Under the pieces are notes generated by a model. That model did no database searches. It was not told where the DNA came from and was given only the letters and a program-made list of their open reading frames with translations. Shown here one piece after another: positions 6,010 through 12,774 of a stretch of 19,789 nucleotides of DNA. Origin of the DNA: Candidatus Beckwithbacteria bacterium (GTDB lineage Bacteria > Patescibacteriota > Microgenomatia > UBA1400 > UBA1449); NCBI GenBank assembly GCA_012798485.1, contig JAAZND010000085.1, positions 1 through 19,789 on the forward strand, given 5' to 3'. The translations under genes were made by a program, and so were the position numbers. Numbering within the stretch: the first letter of the stretch is position 1; each line of letters starts with the position of its first letter.

Positions 6010-6822
6010 ATGGAAGAAAACAATTTAGCTATTTCTGTTAAAAATTTAACTAGAAAATTTAAGGATTTTGTCGCTGTTGATAATATTTCCTTTGCGGTTA
6101 AAAAAGGTGAAATTTTTGCTTTTCTGGGGCCAAATGGTGCTGGTAAATCAACAACTATCAAAATGCTCACGACTTTACTTTGGCCTACTTCTGGAGAAAT
6201 TCTTGTCAATAATTTTGATCCTGAAAAGCAACAGGATAAAGTCCGTAAGTCTTTTGGTATCGTTTTTCAAGATCCAAGCCTTGATGAAGATTTGACTGCT
6301 TTTGAAAATATGCAATTGCATGCCTATTTATATAATGTGCCTTCCAAAATTCGTAATGAAAAAATTAAACAACTTTTAGAATTTGTCGAGCTTTGGGAGA
6401 GAAAAAATAATTTGGTCAAAACTTTTTCCGGAGGAATGAAACGTCGTTTAGAAATTGCCAGAGGTTTACTTCATCAACCAGAAATTTTATTTCTTGATGA
6501 ACCAACCTTAGGACTTGATCCTCAAACTCGTAATCATATGTGGTCTTATCTTAAAGATATTAATGCAAAAGAGCAAATGACTATTTTTTTCACCACCCAT
6601 TATATGGAAGAAGCAGAAAAAATTGCTGATAGAATTGCTATTATTGATCATGGCAAAATTGTGGCCTTGGGAAATGCTAAGCAATTAGAGGAACAAACCA
6701 AGACAAAATCTTTGGAAGAAGCCTTTTTAGCTTTAGTGGGACATGAAATCAGAGAAGAAGAAGCTAGTAATTTGGATCAGTTAAGAATGCATCGAAGGAT
6801 GCATCATGTAGACAGGAGGTAA
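6010..6822 (+). CDS. ABC exporter ATP-binding protein (DrrA/CcmA type)
   Basis: The 270-aa protein is a complete nucleotide-binding subunit: Walker A GPNGAGKST (40-48), Q-loop Gln87 (VFQDPS), signature FSGGMKRRLEIARG (139-152), Walker B ILFLDEPTLGLD (159-170) and H-loop His197 (TTHYMEEAE). After the ATPase core, the segment around IIDHGKIVALG and the SLEEAFLALVG block (about 211-244) match the C-terminal extension common in DrrA-type ATPases. The last 12 residues (RMHRRMHHVDRR) are an unusual basic tail encoded by a perfect hairpin. The permease gene starts one nucleotide after the stop, so the two make one transporter operon. DrrAB-type systems export drugs, lipids or polysaccharide; the substrate here is unknown. 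Confidence 0.92.
   Translation: MEENNLAISVKNLTRKFKDFVAVDNISFAVKKGEIFAFLGPNGAGKSTTIKMLTTLLWPTSGEILVNNFDPEKQQDKVRKSFGIVFQDPSLDEDLTAFENMQLHAYLYNVPSKIRNEKIKQLLEFVELWERKNNLVKTFSGGMKRRLEIARGLLHQPEILFLDEPTLGLDPQTRNHMWSYLKDINAKEQMTIFFTTHYMEEAEKIADRIAIIDHGKIVALGNAKQLEEQTKTKSLEEAFLALVGHEIREEEASNLDQLRMHRRMHHVDRR
6787..6804 (+). promoter_or_regulatory. Hairpin at the ATPase/permease junction
   Basis: ATGCATC (6787-6793) and GATGCAT (6798-6804) form a perfect 7-bp stem with a GAAG loop inside the last codons of the ATPase gene, nine nucleotides before the permease Shine-Dalgarno. It could block mRNA decay or ribosome drop-through and set the subunit ratio. It also encodes the odd basic tail. Confidence 0.4.
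6814..6819 (+). promoter_or_regulatory. Strong Shine-Dalgarno for the permease gene
   Basis: AGGAGG at 6814-6819 lies four nucleotides before the ATG at 6824 and overlaps the end of the ATPase gene. It is notable because most first genes in this window have none, fitting a gene that is internal to a polycistronic mRNA. Confidence 0.7.
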
Positions 6823-6823
6823 A

Positions 6824-7570
6824 ATGCAAACAATTTATATTTTATGGCTAAGACAAGTAAAAAAATACTTTCGTTCCAGATCTAGAATCATAGGATCCTT
6901 AGGTCAGCCTTTATTATTCCTGATTTCTTTTGGCTTTGGCTTTGGCTCAATTTATCAAAAAGCTGGCGAAGGCAATTACCTTCAGTTTTTAGCGCCTGGG
7001 ATTATTTTGATGAGTGTTCTTTTTACCGCTATTTTCTCTGGAATCGACCTGATTTGGGATCGACAATTTGGTTTTCTCAAAGAAACCATGGTTGCACCTG
7101 TTTCCAGATTATCAATCATGTTTGGCAAAACTTTAGGTGGGGCAACTGTGGCTATTATTCAAGGTTTGATTGTATTTGTTTTGACTTTAGTCATAGGATT
7201 TAGGCCAACCAATTTTTATTTATTGCCGGTAGCTTTAATTTTTATCATTTTGATTGCATTATTATTCACGGCGTTTGGGACAGCTATTGCATCAGTTCTA
7301 GAAGATATGCAGGGATTTCAATTGATTATGAATTTTTTAGTGATGCCGATTTTCTTTCTTTCTGGAGCTTTTTCCCCCATGGAGGGTTTACCAAAATTTA
7401 TGGCAATTATCACTAGAATCGATCCTTTAACTTATGGAGTTGATGGACTGCGAGGTTCCTTGATTGGCAGTGTGCATTTTGGCCTAGGTTTTGATTTGCT
7501 GATTTTAGCGCTTCTAACGACCTTGCTGCTTTTTATCGGAAGTTATCTTTTTTTCAAGATTGAAGTTTAA
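6824..7570 (+). CDS. ABC-2 type exporter permease (DrrB type)
   Basis: This 248-aa membrane subunit has the usual ABC-2 layout: a short cytoplasmic N-terminus (QVKKYFRSRSR) and six hydrophobic segments at about 24-44, 58-80, 103-125, 131-155, 165-186 and 222-245. Family landmarks are the block PGIILMSVLF (58-67), ETMVAPVSR after the second span, and PIFFLSGAFSPMEGLP followed by DPLTYGVDGLR near the fifth span. It pairs with the ATP-binding protein just upstream, from which it is separated by one base. Its last four bases overlap the 3' end of the convergent AlkD-like gene. Confidence 0.9.
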   Translation: MQTIYILWLRQVKKYFRSRSRIIGSLGQPLLFLISFGFGFGSIYQKAGEGNYLQFLAPGIILMSVLFTAIFSGIDLIWDRQFGFLKETMVAPVSRLSIMFGKTLGGATVAIIQGLIVFVLTLVIGFRPTNFYLLPVALIFIILIALLFTAFGTAIASVLEDMQGFQLIMNFLVMPIFFLSGAFSPMEGLPKFMAIITRIDPLTYGVDGLRGSLIGSVHFGLGFDLLILALLTTLLLFIGSYLFFKIEV

Positions 7571-8268
7571 ATTTTTCTTCCCAAATAAAAATCTCTTTTT
7601 TGCCTATCAAATTTTTCAATAGCATATCGGAGGCATGTTCTGGGCATGGTTTGGTAAAATTTTTGTAAAAAATTTTCTTCAACTTTCTGATCAAGTTTGC
7701 CGATTTCTCTTAGCATCCAGCCAACAGCTTTGTGAATCAAATCATGTTTATCAAAAAGTAGAATTTCAGCAATTTCCAAAGCATCTTGGAAATCTTTATT
7801 TTTGATAAAAGTGTAGCAGGAAATCATGGCAATCCGTTTTTTCCAAAGATCTGGTGATTTTGCTAGTTTATATAAGATTTTTTTATCTTTATCTTTTAAA
7901 TGCTGTCCTACTATTTTATAAGTTGATAAATCAACTAAATCCCAGTTATTAATATTTCTAGTGTTTTGCAGATAAAAATTAAAAATTGCTTCTTTTTGTT
8001 TTTCATCGGCTTTTGGATATTGATAAGTTAGGATTAAAAGACCAATGAGGCGATATTCATGAATTTTGGAATCCAAAAGTTGTTGTATATCTTTTAAACT
8101 TAGCTTTTGGTATTTTTTAGCGATTTGTCTTTGGACTGGCACAATCAAACCTAAAAAGATGTCTCCTTCTCCATATTGGCCTTTAGCGGTTTTGAAAAAA
8201 CGAGTTAAATTTTGAACTTTTTCTGGATTTTGATTTTGTTGAATTTCTGTAATTAATTGTTTAAGCAT
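7567..8268 (-). CDS. AlkD-like DNA alkylation repair protein (HEAT-like glycosylase)
   Basis: The 233-aa protein matches the AlkD/AlkC HEAT-like repeat family, which excises N3- and N7-alkylated purines without base flipping. Features include KGQYGEGDIFLGL (29-41), NNWDLVD (107-113), WKKRIAMIS (142-150) and KAVGWMLREIGK (180-191). By position, Trp109, Asp113, Arg145 and Trp184 correspond to the Bacillus cereus AlkD residues Trp109, Asp113, Arg148 and Trp187. The length is typical (about 220-240). The gene lies downstream of bipA on the same strand, 20 bp away, but a -10-like box sits six nucleotides before its ATG, so it may be transcribed separately. Its 3' end overlaps the permease gene by four bases. 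Confidence 0.88.
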   Translation of the reverse strand: MLKQLITEIQQNQNPEKVQNLTRFFKTAKGQYGEGDIFLGLIVPVQRQIAKKYQKLSLKDIQQLLDSKIHEYRLIGLLILTYQYPKADEKQKEAIFNFYLQNTRNINNWDLVDLSTYKIVGQHLKDKDKKILYKLAKSPDLWKKRIAMISCYTFIKNKDFQDALEIAEILLFDKHDLIHKAVGWMLREIGKLDQKVEENFLQKFYQTMPRTCLRYAIEKFDRQKRDFYLGRKI

Positions 8269-8274
8269 GTTTTT

Positions 8275-8280
8275 ATTATG
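8275..8280 (-). promoter_or_regulatory. -10-like box (CATAAT) for the AlkD-like gene
   Basis: On the minus strand CATAAT ends six nucleotides before the ATG at 8268 within the 20-bp gap after bipA. There is no Shine-Dalgarno sequence. This agrees with a leaderless mRNA, although read-through from bipA is equally possible. Confidence 0.3.
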
Positions 8281-8288
8281 CTAAATTT

Positions 8289-10112
8289 TTATCTTTTTTT
8301 GAAAACTAGAGTTTTTTTATGCAGCCTTAAATGTTTGGGAGTAATTTCCAATAATTCGTCTGGACCTAAAAAATTGAGACATTTTTCCAAAGACATTTTC
8401 GTTGCAGGAGTAATTTTGATAGTCGTATCAGCCGCTGCAGCCCGCATATTGGTCAACTTTTTGCCTTTGCAAACATTCATGACTATATCTTCTTTTTTAC
8501 TGTTAAGTCCAATGATCATGCCGGCATAAACTTTTTCTCCTGGATCAATAAAGCTGGTACCTCTTTTTTGCAAATTTTCCAGACTATAAGCTAAAGCCTG
8601 ACCAGTTTCAGCGGAGACAAGAGCGCCATTTCTTTGAAACTGGGCTTTTTCTCCTTTTGGTTCATAACCCAAAAGAGTTGAATTAATAATACCCATTCCA
8701 GAAGTGAGGGTCAAAAATTCAGTTCGAAAACCGATTAAATTGCGCGTAGCAATTTTATAATCAATCCTGACGCCATTTTTCATATTCTTCATATTTTTCA
8801 TGTCAGCTTTTCTTTCTCCCATTTCATTGATTACAACCCCGACATATTCTTCCGGTACTTCAATACTGACCAATTCCCATGGTTCACACATGACGCCATC
8901 AATTTCTTTGAAAATAACTTGAGGACGAGCGACATCAAATTCAAATCCTTCTCGCCTCATAGTCTCAAATAAAATGGAAAGATGTAATTCGCCTCTGCCA
9001 GATAATTCAAAACTTTCTCCTGTTGGACCGTCAGCAATTTTTAACCCCACATTGGTTTCCAGTTCTTTTTTAAGCCTTTGAGCAATTTGTCTGGAAGTGG
9101 TATATTCGCCGTCTTCGCCGGAAAAAGGTGAAGTTGAGACCGAAAGTTGTATTTTAATCGTTGGTTCACTTAGCATTAAATCTGGCAAGGATTCTTGAGC
9201 ATCTAGAGAACAAAGGGTGTCACCAATTTTTGCTATAGGAAAACCGGTAATAGCGATGATATCTCCAGATTCAGCCTCTGTAATTTCCTCCTTTTTCAAC
9301 CCATAAAAAGTATAAAGATATTCTACTCTGGATTGAGCAATGTTCATATTTTTTTGCATGACAGCTAGAGGATCATGCAATTTGATTTTGCCTCTCACAA
9401 TTTTGCCAATGACATATCTACCTTTGTGGCTATCATAATCAAGGGTGGTCACTTGCATTTGGAAAGGTCCATCAGAGTTTACATTTGGCGCTGGAATTTC
9501 ATTAATTATATGTTCGAATAAAATATCCAAATTTTGGCTATCCGTGATACTTAAAGATTGATCTGGATTTTCATGAATTATTTTACCGACAATACCATCC
9601 TTACCAATGCCATAAAGGATTGGGAAATCGAGTTGAGATTCATCATCTGCCAGTTCCAAAAATAAATCATTAATTTCTTCAATAACCTCATTAGTTCTTT
9701 GATTTTTACGATCGACTTTATTGACCAGTACAATAATTTTCAGTTTTAACCTTAAGGCTAGGTTTAAAACATAACGAGTTTGAGACAAAACGCCTTCGGA
9801 AGCATCAACCAGCAAAATACAACCGTCAGCCATGTTTAAGACTCTTTCTACTTCTCCAGAAAAATCAGCGTGTCCAGGTGTATCCAAGATATTAATTTTG
9901 TAATCCTTCCATTTGATAGCGGTGTTTTTAGCCAAAATAGTCACGCCTCTTTCTCTTTCCAAGTCATTGGAATCTAAAATAGTCTGTTGCTGCATTTCAG
10001 CTTGAAAGCTCTCAAAAACATGAGCTTGCTTGAGCATATGATCAACCAAGGTGGTTTTGCCATGGTCAACATGAGCGATAATGGCGATATTTCTAATCTT
10101 ATTTTGATCCAT
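8289..10112 (-). CDS. typA: Ribosome-associated GTPase BipA/TypA
   Basis: The product (607 aa from the chosen start) is a translational GTPase of the BipA/TypA family, which binds 70S ribosomes and aids assembly and stress adaptation. Visible are G1 AHVDHGKTT (13-21), switch I with RGVTILAKNTAI, G3 DTPGHADF (77-84) and G4 NKVD (131-134), followed by EF-G-like domains II, III and V, with GRGELHLSILFETMRREGFEF and the BipA-specific C-terminus (GLNSKKEDIVMNVCKGKKLTN). I chose ATG 10112 because MDQNKIRNIAIIAHVDHGKTT fits the family N-terminus. An in-frame ATG at 10166 would add 18 unusual residues. A triplet MKN-MKN-MKN lies in the C-terminal region, encoded by a 9-bp tandem repeat (8775-8801). 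Confidence 0.95.
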   Translation of the reverse strand: MDQNKIRNIAIIAHVDHGKTTLVDHMLKQAHVFESFQAEMQQQTILDSNDLERERGVTILAKNTAIKWKDYKINILDTPGHADFSGEVERVLNMADGCILLVDASEGVLSQTRYVLNLALRLKLKIIVLVNKVDRKNQRTNEVIEEINDLFLELADDESQLDFPILYGIGKDGIVGKIIHENPDQSLSITDSQNLDILFEHIINEIPAPNVNSDGPFQMQVTTLDYDSHKGRYVIGKIVRGKIKLHDPLAVMQKNMNIAQSRVEYLYTFYGLKKEEITEAESGDIIAITGFPIAKIGDTLCSLDAQESLPDLMLSEPTIKIQLSVSTSPFSGEDGEYTTSRQIAQRLKKELETNVGLKIADGPTGESFELSGRGELHLSILFETMRREGFEFDVARPQVIFKEIDGVMCEPWELVSIEVPEEYVGVVINEMGERKADMKNMKNMKNGVRIDYKIATRNLIGFRTEFLTLTSGMGIINSTLLGYEPKGEKAQFQRNGALVSAETGQALAYSLENLQKRGTSFIDPGEKVYAGMIIGLNSKKEDIVMNVCKGKKLTNMRAAAADTTIKITPATKMSLEKCLNFLGPDELLEITPKHLRLHKKTLVFKKR

Positions 10113-10278
10113 ATTTAAATATTTTTTGCAAATTTGTACAAAAGAATATTTTAACTCTTTTAACAAAGAAAAGAAAGTATAAGAAAGAGATACAAAGCAA
10201 AAGTTAAAAGTTTACGGAATTATTAATAGATTAATAGTTCTGGTTAAGATAACTAATTTATTTAAAGCGATTTTATAT

Positions 10279-10284
10279 TATAAT
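10279..10284 (+). promoter_or_regulatory. -10 box (TATAAT) upstream of the tail-anchored hypothetical
   Basis: A perfect TATAAT at 10279-10284 would start near 10291, giving a 23-nt leader to the ATG at 10314. A second candidate, TATTCT (10301-10306), sits seven nucleotides before the ATG and would give a leaderless mRNA. The bipA gene lies divergently on the other side of this AT-rich gap. Confidence 0.4.
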
Positions 10285-10313
10285 GTTTTTATTATATATA
10301 TATTCTACATAAC

Positions 10314-10859
10314 ATGAATCCTGCCTTTTCTGATTTTCAAGGGAAAATCGAAGCCTTAAATTTAACAAATACTCTTCAAAATATCGATAATCGTCATACC
10401 GGACGGGTCACTAATTCAAATTCAGGGCCGAGAACAGCTGGAGACATTTTTAGTTTAAAAGATCAAAGTAAATTGAAAATTCCTATTTTTAATAATATTG
10501 GAGAAGTTTTTAATAGTAATTTGATTAGTGATGCTAAAAAAGCTTATATGGCTCCAGCTAATCTTAAATTGGGGTCTTTGATTCAATTTGATAATAGAGA
10601 TGGTAGTCAAAATTTTGGAATGTTGATCGAACCAGAAGAAATTTTTCCCAAGGTTGGAATTTACGTAAAAGAGATTGATAAAGAAGAATTTATTCATTTT
10701 AAAACTAAGACGCCAGAAGCGGAAATTATCAAGTTGGGTCAAAAAAATGTGGAAAAAATAGAAAAAAAACCGTTATTTAAAAAAGATCATGTTTTTTGGA
10801 TTTTGACCGGTTTTGCTGTTGCTTGGGCTTTGATGGTGTTTTATTATCTTTCAAGTTGA
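10314..10859 (+). CDS. Hypothetical tail-anchored membrane protein
   Basis: I do not recognise this 181-aa protein. The N-terminal third is polar and rich in Asn, Ser and Gly, probably disordered (IDNRHTGRVTNSNSGPRTAG, residues 24-43). Residues about 80-135 look like a small beta-rich domain (LKLGSLIQFDN, NFGMLIEPEEIFPKVGIYV). A basic stretch, KKPLFKKDH (152-160), precedes a single hydrophobic helix, VFWILTGFAVAWALMVFYYL (160-179), at the extreme C-terminus. This implies a tail-anchored topology with most of the protein in the cytoplasm. There is no signal peptide. It ends with TGA, 96 bp upstream of EndoQ on the same strand. Function unknown. Confidence 0.75.
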   Translation: MNPAFSDFQGKIEALNLTNTLQNIDNRHTGRVTNSNSGPRTAGDIFSLKDQSKLKIPIFNNIGEVFNSNLISDAKKAYMAPANLKLGSLIQFDNRDGSQNFGMLIEPEEIFPKVGIYVKEIDKEEFIHFKTKTPEAEIIKLGQKNVEKIEKKPLFKKDHVFWILTGFAVAWALMVFYYLSS

Positions 10860-10955
10860 GAGTTTTACTATCACAAAATTGCTACTTTGTTTTTCCTTTT
10901 CTATTTCTTCTCTTTTTGTTATATTAAAGAAGTTATAAATTACTCTAAAAAAACT

Positions 10956-12266
10956 ATGGAACTGATTATTGATCTTCATATTCATTCTCATTTTTCTCGT
11001 GCCTGCAGTAAAGATATGAATATTGCTTCGCTTTATCGTTGGGGCAAAATCAAAGGCATAAATATTATTGGTACAGGTGATTTTACTCATCCTTTATGGT
11101 TTGCTGAAGCTTTAGAAAAACTTGAGCCAGCTGAGCCTGGACTTTTTAAACTCAAAGATGAATATGCGAGAGAGCAAGATAAAACTTTGCCAAAAAATTT
11201 GCAAGATAAACTGATCCGTTTTATTTTAACTGCAGAGATTTCCAATATTTATTCCAAAGGAGGAAAAGTGAGAAAACTGCATAACCTTGTCGTTGCCCCA
11301 AGTTTTGAAGTGGTTTCCAAGATTAATGGACAACTTGATCGTATTGGCAACTTAAAATCTGATGGCAGACCGATTCTTGGTCTTGATAGTAAAAAATTAC
11401 TCCAAATTGTTTTGGATGCCAGTGCTGATGCTTTGCTTATTCCTGCTCATATCTGGACACCATGGTTTGCCATGTTTGGTTCAAAATCCGGTTTTGATTC
11501 CATCGAAGAGGCTTTTGAAGATTTGGCGCCTCATATTCATGCAATTGAAACTGGTTTATCTTCTGATCCTTTTATGAACTGGCGTCTCAAGGCTTTACAA
11601 AAAGTGACGATTATTTCTAACAGTGATGCTCATTCTGCACCAAAACTTGGTAGAGAAGCGACTGTTTTTGATACGAAACTTGATTATTTTGATATTGTTG
11701 CAGGGATTAAAACTAATGATAAAAGAGTTGTCGGTACAATAGAATTTTATCCTCAAGAAGGAAAATATCATTATGATGGTCATCGTGCTTGTGGAATAAG
11801 ATTTAAACCAAGTGAATCCAAAGAGCATAATTTAATTTGCCCAAAGTGTGGCAAACCCTTGGTGCTTGGAGTTGATTATCGCGTTGATCAAATCGCTGAT
11901 TTTCCTGAAGATTATAAACCGGAAAATCATAAGAAAGTGGAATATATTATTCCACTTAGCGAAATGCTTTCCGAGATTTTTAATGTCAAAAGCGTCAATT
12001 CTACCAAAGTCAAAGCCGAATACGAAAAACTCTACTCTACTTTTGGTGATGAATTTTCTATCTTGCGTAAAATTTCTGCAAGAGAATTTTCTGATAAAGG
12101 TTTTACCAAAGTCGCAGAAGCCATTAGCAATATGAGAGCTGGTAAGATTTATGTTGATCCAGGTTTTGATGGTGTTTTTGGTATTATCAAAGTTTTTGGC
12201 AATACAATTGAAAAAAGACAATTAACAGAAGACAAGATTACTGGACAAATGGGATTAGGAATTTAA
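10956..12266 (+). CDS. Endonuclease Q (EndoQ, PHP-domain DNA repair nuclease)
   Basis: The 436-aa protein matches the EndoQ family (often annotated as UvrD-associated or TIGR00375), which nicks DNA 5' of deaminated bases (hypoxanthine, uracil, xanthine) and abasic sites. The PHP metal site is seen in DLHIHSHFS (6-14: Asp6, His8, His10), GTGDFTHP (39-46), TAEISN (92-97), KLHN (107-110), PAHIWTPW (163-170) and SNSDAHS (221-227). A zinc-binding segment has Cys279, Cys295 and Cys298 (CPKCGKPL), perhaps with His276. I chose ATG 10956 because MELIIDLHIHSH is the family N-terminus; the upstream in-frame ATG (10887) adds a hydrophobic leader that does not fit. It heads an operon with the GNAT and helicase genes. 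The tail ends GQMGLGI, a weak clamp-binding resemblance. Confidence 0.88.
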   Translation: MELIIDLHIHSHFSRACSKDMNIASLYRWGKIKGINIIGTGDFTHPLWFAEALEKLEPAEPGLFKLKDEYAREQDKTLPKNLQDKLIRFILTAEISNIYSKGGKVRKLHNLVVAPSFEVVSKINGQLDRIGNLKSDGRPILGLDSKKLLQIVLDASADALLIPAHIWTPWFAMFGSKSGFDSIEEAFEDLAPHIHAIETGLSSDPFMNWRLKALQKVTIISNSDAHSAPKLGREATVFDTKLDYFDIVAGIKTNDKRVVGTIEFYPQEGKYHYDGHRACGIRFKPSESKEHNLICPKCGKPLVLGVDYRVDQIADFPEDYKPENHKKVEYIIPLSEMLSEIFNVKSVNSTKVKAEYEKLYSTFGDEFSILRKISAREFSDKGFTKVAEAISNMRAGKIYVDPGFDGVFGIIKVFGNTIEKRQLTEDKITGQMGLGI

Positions 12267-12297
12267 ATCATAATACAGAATATAGCAATAAAAAATT

Positions 12298-12774
12298 ATG
12301 ATCAAAATTAGATTAGCTCAATCTTCAGACTTGCAAGCGATTCAAGAGCTGAATCATCAACTTTTTCTTTATGAAGAAGAATATTTTGACTCTTCGTATA
12401 ATACCAGCTGGCCATACAGTAAGATTGGAGAAAAATATTTTAAAGATAGCTTAAATTCAAATTTAGCTTGCACTTTAGTGGCTTTAGATAATGAAAAAAT
12501 TATCGCTTACCTGATTGCTTGGATTTATAGGAAGAGATTTACACAGCATAGGAAATGCGGTGGGATTGCAGAAATTGAAAACATTTTCGTTTTATCAGAA
12601 TATCGAGGAAAAAATGTTGGTTCAAATTTGATTAAAGAATTTGAAGTCTGGGCAAAGAGTAAAAAGGTTAAGTTATTGAAAGTTGTGCCTTTATTTAAAA
12701 ATACTAAAGCCCAAAATTTTTATCATCAAAATGGATTTGAAGAGCATGAGCTTGTTTTGGAAAAAAAATTATGA
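12298..12774 (+). CDS. GNAT-family N-acetyltransferase
   Basis: The 158-aa protein is a single GNAT domain, transferring an acetyl group from acetyl-CoA to an amine. Motif A is IENIFVLSEYRGKNVGSNLI (93-112), with the R/Q-x-x-G-x-G/A pyrophosphate loop as R103-G-K-N-V-G108. Motif B contains NTKAQNFYHQNGFEEHELV (135-153), including the usual FYxxxGF. Motif A is preceded by two beta-strand segments (CTLVALDNEKIIAYLIAWIY). The substrate is unknown. It sits 31 bp after EndoQ, and its TGA overlaps the ATG of the helicase gene (ATGA), so translation of the two is probably coupled. Its place between two repair genes may mean it acetylates a repair protein or may be chance. Confidence 0.88.
   Translation: MIKIRLAQSSDLQAIQELNHQLFLYEEEYFDSSYNTSWPYSKIGEKYFKDSLNSNLACTLVALDNEKIIAYLIAWIYRKRFTQHRKCGGIAEIENIFVLSEYRGKNVGSNLIKEFEVWAKSKKVKLLKVVPLFKNTKAQNFYHQNGFEEHELVLEKKL

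Noticed and set aside
10113..10166. Longer bipA start at 10166
   Set aside because: It adds 18 residues (MLKELKYSFVQICKKYLN) before the conserved BipA N-terminus, with no Shine-Dalgarno sequence. The ATG at 10112 matches the family start.
10887..10955. Upstream EndoQ start giving a hydrophobic N-terminus
   Set aside because: EndoQ is a cytoplasmic DNA enzyme and the family begins with the PHP strand (MELIIDLHIHSH). The extra sequence overlaps the likely promoter region.
11832..12221. 129-codon open frame antisense to EndoQ
   Set aside because: EndoQ on the plus strand has clear family motifs throughout. The antisense frame shows no recognisable domain and is a by-product of codon use.
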